Notes under the pieces: generated by a model | What the model was told of the DNA's origin: nothing | What the model saw: only the letters and a program-made list of their open reading frames with translations | Database searches by the model: none | Shown here: piece by piece, positions 32,030 through 41,660 of the stretch | How the letters are laid out: every line of letters begins with the position of its first letter | Position numbering within the stretch: position 1 is the first letter of the stretch | Source of the DNA: Odobenus rosmarus divergens | Taxonomy: Eukaryota > Chordata > Mammalia > Carnivora > Odobenidae | DNA length: 64,000 nucleotides | Reading direction: 5' to 3' | Assembly: GCF_000321225.1 (NCBI RefSeq) | Contig: NW_004451517.1 | Location: 620,001 to 684,000, forward strand | Made by a program: the position numbers and the translations under genes

Positions 32030-32785
32030 ATCACCACCACCACCATCATCATCATCACCACCATCACCACCGCCACCACCACCACCATCACCACCATCAA
32101 CACCATTAACACCATCACTGCCATCACCTACATCATCACCACCGTCACCTACATCATCATCATCACCACCACCACCACCATCACCACCACCACCATGACG
32201 ACCATCAATACCATTAACATCATCACTGCCATCACCTACATCATCACCACCACCATCACCTACATCATCACCATCACCATCACCACCACCACCACGATCA
32301 ACACCACCACCATGACCACCATCAACACCATTAACACCATCACTGCCATCACCTACATCATCACCATCACCATCACCACCACCATCACCACCACCACCAT
32401 CACCACTGTCAACACCATTAACCCCATCACTGCCATCACCTACATCATCACCACCATGACCACCATCAATACCATTAACAACATCACTGCCATCACCTAC
32501 ATCATCACCACCGTCACCATCACCACCACCATCACCACCACCACCATAACCACCATCAATACCATTAACATCACTGCCATCACCTACATCACCACCGCCG
32601 TCACCTACATCACCATCACCACCATCACCACCACCATCAACACCACCACCATGACCACCATCAACACCATTAACACCATCACTGCCATCACCTACATCAT
32701 CACCACCATCACCTACATCATCACCATCACCATCACCACCACTGTCACCGTCATCCCCACCACCATCTTCTTCACCATGATCACC
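32030..32785. repeat. trinucleotide-derived array, (CAC/CAT/ATC) with higher-order units
   Basis: About 750 bases built almost entirely of ACC, ATC and related triplets. The phrase CACTGCCATCACCTACATC recurs at 32116, 32224, 32341, 32428, 32485, 32572 and 32680. Spacings are 108, 117, 87, 57, 87 and 108, all multiples of three. Another phrase, CAACACCATTAACACCATC and variants, precedes each. Long open frames on both strands (Gly/Asp/Val-rich on minus, Thr/Ile-rich on plus) follow from the triplet period and are not genes. Confidence 0.95.
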
Positions 32786-32789
32786 ATCA

Positions 32790-34179
32790 TCACAGGGAAT
32801 GCAAAGGCCTTCAAAGGAAAATGGGCGTGGGGGAGCACCAAGTTTTGTCTGCAACAGTGCTTTCCCCCCATCTCTGCTAAATGTCTCATTTTTCAGTCTC
32901 CGGTGGGATGAAGGCCTAAGCTTGTGTGGAGGTGGGGCCCTTGTTTGCATTTCCCCAACTCTGGGGGTGGGGGAGGGGACATGCATCTTCTTCAAGCTGA
33001 AGGCCTGCGGCTGATCTGATCCCCAGAGGAGCCCAGATCCTGTCTCTGCCACCCTGCTGTGTGGCCAGCCTGCTCCCTCTGCCGAGGGGTCTGGGGTCTT
33101 GCTGCTGCCTGCTGCCCAGCTGTGTGGAGCTGGGACATCTGGCTCTCTGGCGAGCCTCTGCCTGAGCTTTATTGGAAAGCTCTGGGGTGCCAGGGATTAG
33201 CTGGCTTTGGGTTAGCCTCAGCATCTCTCCCCCTATGGCAGACACTTCCCACCAAGTCCTCTCGATCTCTCGGAATCCAGATTAAATTCCAATAATGCGC
33301 CGAGCTGGAGGCCTTCCATGGCCCTCGGGCCCTGCTCGCAGCGTGGCCCCAGACAGCTGGAGAGGCCGCCAGAGCCGCCCTTGGGGGGCTGTGGGACAAG
33401 TGGGGCTGCGAGGCAGGTCTAGGGATGGGGACTTTGGCTTCAGTGGCCATGCTGGGGGGGCAAGGGATCAGAGCCTTCCCTCCTCTTCTGAACCCCAGGC
33501 CTCAGGCCGGACCGGCTGGGGCCTGGCTTTACAGGGGGTCGCATTAGTTAACCAGTTTCATTCATGGAAACTGGACTGGGCATTTTCCATCCTTACCCTA
33601 CCCCCTCCCCGCAGTAGGTTCCAAGCTTGCTCCCTCAGTACTGCCCCATCTGTGGGGGATGCAGGTGCTCTGTGAGATACCCCTGGGGGGGGGGGCGCAC
33701 AGGCCTGCCAGGGAAGCAGAACCTGCTCAAAGGGTGTCAGTCACTGCCAAGGTCGATATGATGTTGGCAGCTGGATGAAAAATGTCCCTCGGTCGGTCTC
33801 AGGGACTTTGGTTGCCAGGAGGGTGACCTCAGAGTGGTCTCCGGGGCCAAGGTTGGATCAGCTGCAGCCTGAGTCACTGAGGAAGAAGGAGCTATCCCCG
33901 TGACGGGCTGGAGTGGGGGCCGAGGGGTTGTTTGCCACGGCAGCTGGCAGACGAGGAGAGGGAGGAGGCAAGCATGTACCCCTTTGTTGCCAGGGGGGCT
34001 CTGTCACCCCCCAGGCCCTCCCTGGGACCCCCCAGCGCTCCCAGCTCCTCTCCTAGCGGGGGTGTCCTGGGGCTCCTTGGCAGTGTCCACAACCCTCCTG
34101 GAACACTCACACCTGCCACAGCTCTGACCTCTCCCTCTCAAGAAGGAAGCCCAGCAGCTTCCTTGTCCTTAAAACAGTT
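32790..34179. other. unassigned intronic stretch
   Basis: GC-rich sequence without recognised repeats or genes. A 13-G run followed by CGCAC lies near 33686-33700. Confidence 0.5.
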
Positions 34180-34300
34180 TGGTGACAAGGCTCCTGGGGA
34201 TCTGGGTGAAAATGCAGTCAAGTCTGCCTTCTGCAGGGCCGGGGTGGGAGGGCACTGAGCTTCTGCATTTCTGACAAGCTCCCTGGGGATGCCCTCATGA
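34180..34300 (+). mobile_element. MER5A-like fragment
   Basis: 'aggctcctggggatctgggt', GAAAATGCAGTCAAGTCTGC, 'gagcttctgcatttctgaca', AGCTCCCTGGGGATGCCC follow the MER5A order with divergence. Confidence 0.55.
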
Positions 34301-34554
34301 TTTTCATCCAGGGAAATGGACGAGAAGGTGTGCGGGTGCTGGGTGCCGGGACCGTCCTCATGGGAGAGTATTGACGGCTCCAGGGTGCAGCTCATGGTCC
34401 CTTCCCCAGTTTCCCTCATGCTAAGTAAAGGTTAAGGACTTGGTAGCAAGACTCTGACTTTTTTCTGACTTTAATCACCGTGAGCATGTCTGGGCAGAGG
34501 GACGCGGTCACACACCAGAGCACATCCCCACCCTCTGCTCTAGGCTTGCCATCA
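34301..34554. other. unassigned intronic stretch
   Basis: Nothing recognised. Confidence 0.5.
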
Positions 34555-34780
34555 TTTGGTGCTTACTGGATGTGACTATGTGCCGGGCACTTCTGCTTCC
34601 TCTGTACCTTGGAAATGATCCTTGGAAAACTTGGTATCCCCGTTTTCCAGGTGCAGAGACCGGCTCAGGGAGAGGAAGTAACTTACCCAAGGTCATGCAG
34701 CCAGAAAGTGGCAGAGTTGGGACTTGAATTCGGGTCTCTGGGATTCCAGGGCTCATGTCCTTGGCCATGGCGGCACCATG
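34555..34780 (-). mobile_element. MIR relic, minus strand
   Basis: 'gtgactatgtgccgggcact', 'ttggtatccccgttttccag', AGAGGAAGTAACTTACCCAA, 'ggtcatgcagccagaaagtg', GGGACTTGAATTCGGGTCTC. Confidence 0.9.
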
Positions 34781-34814
34781 GTGCTTCTCACTTGGGGCTC
34801 GAACGGTGATTGTG

Positions 34815-34960
34815 ATTCCCAAGCTCTGGTTCTCACCCTTGGCTGTGGGTTAGAATCACCCTGGGGTGGGGTGGGGGGCGGATTTTTAACTCCTGATACG
34901 TCAGAGTCTTGGGGGGCGGGGCTGGGCCTTTTTGTATAGCTTACAGGCTGTGGACTGGTG
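34815..34960 (+). mobile_element. hAT-type miniature transposon (MER5A-like)
   Basis: 'tggttctcacccttggctgt', GGGTTAGAATCACCCTGGGG, 'atttttaactcctgatacgt', CAGAGTCTTGGGGGGCGGGG. Confidence 0.7.
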
Positions 34961-35799
34961 ATCAAGAGCTCTCTTCTCTCTCATCTGTGAGCCATCTTAT
35001 ATGCCTGAGAGACGGAACGGGACAGACTCCCTCTAGTACAGGTCCCCATGTTCCCTTTAGCCTGGTTTCTCAAAGATGGCTGTTTTTCTCCACAGGACGG
35101 AGCCCAAAGTGCAGTCCAGGCCCTGACTGACAGTCTCAGGGGCACGGGGAAGGGGCTGGCTGAGGGTGTGGATCCCTCGGGCTCTGGCTCCAGAGGCTTC
35201 CGGAAGCTTCCGGGAGCCTTTCTGCTGCTCCTGAAGGCCTACGTGCCTGGTTCCCCGTCTCCTGGCTTGCACATCTTGCCACTACACCTCAGCCCCAGGG
35301 CGGGAACTCTGGTTTTGAGCTGCTTTCTCAGGAGTGGCCAATTCAGCTCCCTAGTAGCCTTTTCAAAGGGCAGGGAAGGAGCAGCTGGCTGCCTGGGCAC
35401 CACCGGAGTTCTGGAAGGTCAGCAGAGAGCAGGCCCAGGGCAGCCTGGTCAAGGACACGTTGGCAGGTTTCCTTAGCGCCTTTGTCAAATCCCAGCTCGG
35501 AGCTGCTTGGGCAGGAACAGAGGCCCCCGATGCCCCCTTGGTTCCCCTTGGGATCCCTCTGTGTCCAGAGGGATCACTCTGGAAGAAGCCTGCACAGAGG
35601 GACAACCTGCTGGGCAGAGACTGTGTCAGTCCAGTTAGTGCCTTTGGCTTCCGGTCCTGCAGGCTGAGGCTGACTGGTGGGCCTTGGTGGTTTTTCCGAT
35701 CTTTGTGCTTTTGTTTCCTTCCATAATTCATCCCAAGCCTGGCTTTGTGGGGAGAGTAGGGTTGGTAGGGAATCAATGATCACAGGTTCCGTGCCTGCG
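34961..35799. other. unassigned intronic stretch
   Basis: No repeat or gene recognised. Overlapping open frames on both strands reflect the GC content. Confidence 0.5.
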
Positions 35800-35990
35800 A
35801 CTGACCAGGTCAGTGCTTTGCAAGTGCCCGCATCCTCCCTTACTCCTCACGATGCCCTCGAGAAGTCCATATTCTCCCATTTTGCGGATGAGACCACTGG
35901 GGCACAGAGTGGTCAGATGACCCTCCTGAGGTCACATGCTGGAGGCGGAGTTCAAAACCAGGTAATAAGTAACTACTGGGGTGCTGGGGT
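35800..35990 (-). mobile_element. MIR relic, minus strand
   Basis: 'ccatattctcccattttgcg', GATGAGACCACTGGGGCACA, 'cctcctgaggtcacatgctg', GGAGTTCAAAACCAGG. Confidence 0.8.
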
Positions 35991-36539
35991 CCCTCCTGTA
36001 GAATTCTGATGTCACCTTGACACTGATATTTTTTGAAGCTGCCCAGAGTGGACTTGCCCTTCCTGTTCCTTTGAGGATCTGCGGGACCTTGGATGAGTCA
36101 CTTCATCCATTCCGTGGGGGTGCAGACTTCTGTCCTGCTCCCCTCCCAGGGCCTCGAGGACTGTGCACCGTGCAGCTGAGTGGCAAGTAGGGTTCCCGAG
36201 GTGAGTGGATGGGTCCAACCGTCTTTCTGCGAGAAGACCCAAATGGTTCCACCAAGGGGCACTCCTCCGCCCCGTCCCGTTCTGATCCCTCCAGGTGGGC
36301 TTCCTGCCTGATTGCTAAGGTCAAGGTGAGCACATGTCCCCATGAAGTGGTCCCCTTGCAGACCTGCCTGTGGGTAAGGGCTGCTGCTTGTCCATCTGCA
36401 TCCATTTGGCTGATGCCTTCCATTTCCCGGTGTGTGACCTGTGCCTTCCCCTTCTTGAGGACACCTCTCTGAACAGAGAGAAGAGACAGGCCTTCTGGAA
36501 CGGTGATGATGACAGAGCTAATTGCCTTGAGTACTTGAC
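35991..36539. other. mostly unassigned; MIR fragment likely at 36060-36130
   Basis: 'ctgcgggaccttggatgagtcacttc' looks like part of a + strand MIR. Nothing else recognised. Confidence 0.45.
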
Positions 36540-36760
36540 GTGCAGCACTCTGTAATCCTTCCCATCACAACCCCCCCCCCCACCCCGCCCCAGGGAGGTA
36601 CCACCACCTCATTTCACAGACAGGGAAACTTAGGCACAGTGCCAGGTTGGGGATTAAGGAAAGGAAGCTTGCCTCTCCAGTCCCATCTGTTTTTCCTCCT
36701 TGGCTGACATCTACGCCTCTTCCTTTCCCTTCACGGCAATCCTAGGAATCAGGTAATAGT
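36540..36760 (-). mobile_element. MIR relic, minus strand
   Basis: 'taccaccacctcatttcaca', GACAGGGAAACTTAGGCACA, 'gtgccaggttggggattaag'. A C-rich run (ACCCCCCCCCCCACCCC) lies inside at about 36570-36590. Confidence 0.65.
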
Positions 36761-37004
36761 GGGGGAAAGGAAACTGAGGCAGAGAAGACAAAAGACCCGG
36801 CCAGCATATTCCACAGTCCTGTGTAATGAAGAGGGAAAGACCGGGGGCTTTGGAGACACCTGGAGCCACTCCCATCCCACCACTTGGAAGCTGGGTGGGT
36901 CAGGGACCCCGGTGGAGCCTCCCCGAAGATCTGACTGGGAGCTGCAGACACCCTGACGGTTGCCCAGCGGCTGAGCAGGGACAGGTGCCTCGAGAGGGTG
37001 GGAG
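36761..37004. other. unassigned intronic stretch
   Basis: Nothing recognised apart from a MIR-like phrase (GGGAAAGGAAACTGAGGC) at the start. Confidence 0.45.
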
Positions 37005-37090
37005 TTGGCTGTATTTTGCCCATTGTCCTATTCTTTGTACCTGGAGCCTGGCACACAGCAGGTGCTCTGTAAAACCTGGGTGTGTGAGTG
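37005..37090 (+). mobile_element. L2 3' end relic
   Basis: 'tgtacctggagcctggcaca' and CAGCAGGTGCTCTGTAAA match the tail of LINE-2. Confidence 0.6.
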
Positions 37091-37369
37091 GAGGAAAACG
37101 TGTCTGGCCTTCTCCTAGGGCGTGGGCTTCCTGAATCGTGGGACCATGGCTGCCTTTTGCCTGCAGGTATCCCCAGCTCCGAGGCAGGGCCTGGCACGAA
37201 GATTCAAGGGACAGCCCTGTTGTCTGAGTGAGTGGCCGCCAAGGAGGCCCTGTCTGGCCTTGCACTCTCCCAGCTCCTCCAGCCTTGGACTGGTCCGTCC
37301 CAGCAAACCTTCCAGTGTGTTCTCTCTTCCAGAACTGAAACTTGAGAAGGCCTTGTTTGCAATCTTTCT
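37091..37369. other. unassigned intronic stretch
   Basis: Nothing recognised. Confidence 0.5.
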
Positions 37370-37800
37370 CTGGCATTTGAGCCCAATTTCCAAAAAAGTG
37401 AAAATTGCCCATAATTATAATACTTTTCGATCTTAGTGAAGTTTCCCTGTGATGATTATAATTATATTATTTGGAGCTGTGTGCCAGTGGGTACCCAAGG
37501 GTGGATTGGTTCTCGTCTGCAAATAGGGGAAATGTCAGCATGTGTGCTGTGGCCCTGGGTTTCCTACATTGGAATGAATTTCGGGAGAATGGCTTTCACA
37601 TTGGGGGCTGTCTGTATAACTTGATCTGGGGCTTTAATTCCAAAAGCACTTCATACTTGGACCTCTGCTCGCCTATAGGAGCCTGTTTTTCCAAATGTAT
37701 TAACATCTGTGTTTCATATCAGGGCCTGTAATTGCTTTAGCCTTTTTGGCAGGAGACAAAGAGAATTAATATTTTTCAATTTGGTCGTGAGCGGTCATCT
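37370..37800. promoter_or_regulatory. candidate conserved noncoding element
   Basis: Repeat-free block that switches from GC-rich surroundings to AT-rich text with ordered words: CATAATTATAATACTTTTCG, GATGATTATAATTATATTAT, GGAATGAATTTCGGG, GTAATTGCTTTAGCC, GAGAATTAATATTTTTCAAT and GGTCGTGAGCGGTCATC. This resembles conserved developmental enhancers. Confirmation needs alignment. Confidence 0.45.
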
Positions 37801-38519
37801 GTAGCTGGGAAGAAAAGGGCCTGCTCAAATATGAACTCAGTGAGGATGGGGAGGGCAGGCTCACCAGCAATATGATGTTTTAAAGGAATCAACCATGCTC
37901 GTGGAAGTCCTTGGTTGTTTCAAGTTCATGGCGAAAGTAGGCATCTGGGCAAATGCTCAAAGTTCTTGCAAACACTGGTTCTTCCTTCCTTTGTCTTCTT
38001 GCCAGCCTGTCAGCACCATTTTCTTCTCCCAACCCCCCAGCACTGCATAATGCCCATGGCCTTCCATTTTGCCGCTCCAGGAATGGAGGAAGGAAAGCCG
38101 ACAGCCGGCCTGCATTCCCCCTGCGGGATCCGAGGCAGGCATTGCTAATGGATCGCAGCACTCCCTCCTGCCTGATCCCCACTGGGCTCCAGGCCATGAG
38201 GCAGCCCCTGCTGGCTGAGTGAGTTGCTGCAGAGTGAAGCCTGTGGGCCACTGGTCGCAGGTCAGGTTTCCTGGAAGCTTACCCCAAGACAAGGATTATG
38301 TGTGCAAGTGAGTAATTAGGAAATGTTTCCGGCACAGGAAGGGGCACCGGGAAGTGGGTGGGCAAAGACAGGCTGCCAGGCCACTGAGAGTCTCAGTAGG
38401 TTGACTTTGGCTCCCTCATCCTGCAGGGCCTTTGGGAGACAGAGTCGCACCCCTGACCCCCAGTCAGGGCCCGAGGGGCTGACGTGTTTATGCCACCACC
38501 TCTATCAGTAGGCTTGAAG
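37801..38519. other. unassigned intronic stretch
   Basis: No repeat or gene recognised. Confidence 0.5.
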
Positions 38520-38720
38520 GCTGGGTCTCTCAGGCTTGGCCAGACTGATATGCCACGGTGTCACCGCGGATCCCTGTGTGAGCTGGGCCATCCTGGGCAG
38601 CATCCCTGGCCGCTATCTGTGAGATGTCACTGCCACGTGTCAACAGCCCCAAATATCTCCAGATGTCATCACATGCCCCCCGAGGGCAGAACGGCCCCTG
38701 GCTGAGAAGCACTGGAGTGG
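38520..38720 (-). mobile_element. hAT-type miniature transposon (MER20-like)
   Basis: 'ggcagcatccctggccgcta', 'caacagccccaaatatctcc', AGATGTCATCACATGCCCCC, 'tggctgagaagcactgga' follow the MER20 order on the minus strand. Confidence 0.7.
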
Positions 38721-39089
38721 AGGGAGGGATGGCAGCCCCCAGACACTCCCACTCTGGATGCTGACGGGTGAAGTGGGTGCTGGCATCTGGGAGGGAGGCT
38801 CCCTGGGGGCTGTGGAGCCACTTAGGAGGGTCTGAGAGGCTGGGGTTCTGGACAGGCCCCAGGGGGTGCTGCTGGCTCTGACGTACACTCGGAATAGGAA
38901 GGTCGTCACCATCCCTGTCTTCTTCCGACTTTCCTGTTCACCTTGCTTACCTCTGGGCACCCCCGAAACACTGCTCAGTGCCTGCCACGCACCTGCTCAC
39001 GGGTTCTATCGGTCCCGTGGTCTGGGATGGTGGGGCCCAAACTGAGGTGTCCTCAGAACCACCTGGGAGCAGGTTTAAAGAGAAACAGA
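38721..39089. other. unassigned; MER5A-like end near 39030
   Basis: 'ggggcccaaactgaggtgtcctcag' and CCACCTGGGAGCAGGTTTAA look like one half of a MER5A-like element whose other half may follow the SINE at 39306-39350. Confidence 0.4.
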
Positions 39090-39305
39090 GGGGTGCCTGT
39101 GGGGCTCAGTCGGTTAAGCGGCCGACTCCCGAGGGCGGCTCAGGTTATGATCTCAGGGTCCTGGGATCGAGCCCTGTGTTGGGCTCTGTGCTCAACAGGG
39201 AGTCTGCTTCAGCATTCTCTCTCCCTCTCCCTCTGCCCCTCCCCCCACTCACTCTCGCTCTCTCTCTGAAATAAATCTTTAAAAAAGAGAGAGAGAGAAA
39301 AAAAA
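39090..39305 (+). mobile_element. Can-SINE, plus strand
   Basis: Head GGGGTGCCTGTGGGGCTCAG, 'gtcggttaagcggccgact', B-box-like GGGATCGAGCCC, CT-rich body, then AATAAATCTTTAAAA and a GA-rich tail. Target duplications are hard to define because the flanks are A-rich. Confidence 0.92.
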
Positions 39306-39369
39306 CCCAGAAATTCTCATTTGTAACCCCAACAGGTCAGGTGTTGAGACTAGAAGTCTTTGTGTGTAT

Positions 39370-39830
39370 TCTTTTTATTTTTTTTTAAATCTTATTTTAG
39401 AGAAATTTTAGGTTCACTGCAAAACTGAGGGGAAGGTACAGAGGCTTCCTCTTATACCCCCTGGCCCCACACATGTGCAACATCTCCCATTATCAACATC
39501 CCCAGCCAGGGTGGGACCACTGTTACTGTGGATGAACCCACATGGACATGTCATAACTCCCCGAGTCTGCAGTTGGTGCTAGGGTTCACTCTTGGTGGTG
39601 TCCATTCTATGGGCTTGGATAAATGTATGACTTGGGTCCACCATTATGATGTCATCCTGAACATTTTCACTGCCCTAACAACCCTCGGGGCTCTGCCTGT
39701 TCATCCCTCCCCTCCCCCAAACCCTGACGACTCCTGTTTTTTTTATTGTCTTTATAATTTTGCCTTTTCCAGAGTGTCCTATAGTTGAAATTGTACAGGA
39801 TGTGGCTGTTATTATTAACTGTTAAAAACA
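39370..39830 (-). mobile_element. L1 relic, minus strand
   Basis: Old antisense L1 3'UTR text: 'agagaaattttaggttcact', GCAAAACTGAGGGGAAGGTA, 'aacatctcccattatcaaca', 'gtatgacttgggtccaccat', CCAGAGTGTCCTATAGTTGA. Confidence 0.85.
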
Positions 39831-40024
39831 AGCACCTAGGACTGGCCACAACGTTTGTGAGACCCGGTGCAACATGAAAATGTGGGTCTACTCGCTAAAA
39901 ATGTACCATAGGTTTCAAGACACTGATGGCAGAGCATTAAACCATCCACCGAGTCCTTCTGTGTGTGGGACCCAGAGTGACGGCACAGGTCACGTGCCCG
40001 TGGAGCTGGCCCTGCCAACTCTCT
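39831..40024. other. unassigned intronic stretch
   Basis: Nothing recognised. It leads into the direct repeat at 40025. Confidence 0.5.
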
Positions 40025-40055
40025 GGGTATGCATATCTGTTGATATCTATATTCA
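40025..40055 (+). repeat. left copy of a 31-bp direct repeat
   Basis: The copy begins GGGTATGCATATCTGTTGAT and ends CTATATTCA. The matching copy is at 40789-40819 with one difference (T to C). The pair brackets the CA-rich array. Confidence 0.93.
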
Positions 40056-40154
40056 GATGGATACCTTGCGTCTATACCTTGAAATCCCAGTACTTTAAGT
40101 CCAGGGGCATGCCTTCCACAGTCCAGCTCCAGTCTCATTTCCAGCTGTCTCCTG

Positions 40155-40780
40155 TACACAGATACATGGACACACACACACACACAGAGGCATGCACACA
40201 CACACACAGGCATGCACACACACAGGCATGCATATACACATGCACACACACGCACGCATGCACATACACACACGCACACACACAGGCACGCACACACATA
40301 GGCACGCACACACAGGCATGCACACACATGCACACAGGCATGCGCACACACGCACACATGCACACAGGCATGCACACACAGGCATGCACATACACATGCG
40401 CACACACACACAGGCATGCACACACACAGGCATGCACATACGCACACATGCACACACTCACACAGGCATGCATGCACACATGCACACACAGGCATGCACA
40501 TACACACGTGCGCACACACACATGCACAAGGCACGCACACGCACCCACGCACACAGGCATGCGCACACACGCACACACAGGCATGCACGCACACACACAC
40601 AGACATGCACACACACAAGCATGCACATACACACGCACACACATGTACACATGCACACAGGCATGCGCACACACATGCACACACGCACACACGGGCATGC
40701 ACATACACATGCACACACATGTACACACGCACACAGGCATGCACACACATACATACACAGGCACGCCCATCCACAGATGC
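40155..40780. repeat. CA-rich array with CATGCA-type units
   Basis: About 620 bases of (CA)n interrupted regularly by GGCATGCA, GCACGCA, CATACA and CATGTACA, giving irregular units of roughly 12-24 bases. Cys/Val/Ala-rich open frames on minus and Thr/His-rich ones on plus are products of the even-length repeat and are not genes. Alternating purine-pyrimidine sequence of this length can form Z-DNA. Confidence 0.95.
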
Positions 40781-40788
40781 ATAGATAT

Positions 40789-40819
40789 GGGTATGCATAT
40801 CTGTTGATACCTATATTCA
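40789..40819 (+). repeat. right copy of a 31-bp direct repeat
   Basis: Matches 40025-40055 at 30 of 31 positions in the same orientation. Similarity stops abruptly on both sides. Confidence 0.93.
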
Positions 40820-40829
40820 TGACATAACA

Positions 40830-40915
40830 TGACATATAACATGCACACAGACACACAAAACACACAGACATATACACAGACACACACTGATGCACGCACA
40901 CACATACACACATGC
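40830..40915. repeat. second CA-rich stretch
   Basis: A shorter (ACAC)n tract with ACATAC and AGACACAC variants, separated from the main array by the right direct repeat. Confidence 0.85.
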
Positions 40916-41054
40916 CCTCTGGTGTGGCCAGGTTGGCATTTGCATACCCTTTGCTCTGGAAACATCTTGTTTTCTCGCCCCTGCTTTTCTCATCCCATCT
41001 CCCGGTTTGTCCAGTCTACTCTAGTTTAATTCCCACACCTATACCCCCAAACCA
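40916..41054. other. unassigned intronic stretch
   Basis: Nothing recognised. Confidence 0.5.
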
Positions 41055-41530
41055 GCTTTTTAAAAAAATATCATTTACTTTTTATTATTAGACTTTTTTT
41101 TTAAGAAGTTTTAGACATAGAAAAATTGAGAAGATAGTACAGAGAATTCCCATACTCACTGTACCTGGCTTCCCCCATTAACATCTGACATCAGTATGGT
41201 GCATTTGCTACAAAAAATGAACCCATGTTGATGCATTATTATCATTAACTCAGGTCAGTAATCTATCCAGATTCCTTTTGTTTTTACCCTCATGTCTGTC
41301 TTCTGTTGCGGGATCCCATCTGGGACACCACATGACTTTTCCTTGTTGTGTCCCCTAAGGCACCTCTTCCTATGGGTTTCTTAGACTTTGCTTGTTTCTG
41401 ATGACCTTGCCTTTCAACCAGCTTTTCACAGAGTGTTTGTACATAACCCTTTCCCACTACTGCTAGTTTGTCTCAACCCTACCTACTTTATTAGTATTAT
41501 TTTTTAAATCTGACTCTTTTTGTAGTTTTA
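41055..41530 (-). mobile_element. L1 relic, minus strand
   Basis: 'agttttagacatagaaaaat', GAGAAGATAGTACAGAGAAT, 'ccattaacatctgacatcag', 'ttgttgtgtcccctaaggca' are antisense old-L1 text, similar in type to 39370-39830 but a different part. Confidence 0.8.
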
Positions 41531-41544
41531 TATTTTCTTTGTCT

Positions 41545-41660
41545 TTTATTTTTTAAGTTTATTTATTTCAGTCATGGCTATACCCAGTGTGGGGCTCAAA
41601 CTCACAACCCCGAGATTGAGAGCCTTGTGCTCCCTCTGAATGAGCCAGCCAGGTGCCCCC
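41545..41660 (-). mobile_element. short older-type Can-SINE, minus strand
   Basis: T-rich start, 'cagtgtggggctcaaactca', CAACCCCGAGATTGAGAGCC, 'gagccagccaggtgccccc'. It is the same compact class as the copy at 15062. Confidence 0.88.

Noticed and set aside
32012..32911. 299-codon plus-strand Thr/Ile-rich open frame
   Set aside because: Same array read on the other strand.
31940..33052. 370-codon minus-strand open frame rich in Gly, Asp and Val
   Set aside because: It is the translation of the trinucleotide array; the triplet period keeps any frame open. No domain, start context or splice evidence.
35048..35476. Acceptor-like tract (TTTTTCTCCACAG near 35082) before a 142-codon frame
   Set aside because: No matching donor, no BMP7-like sequence and overlapping frames on the other strand; chance match.
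39836..40965. Cys/Val/Ala-rich and Thr/His-rich open frames of 120-320 codons
   Set aside because: They translate the CA-rich array; composition and overlap on both strands show they are artefacts.
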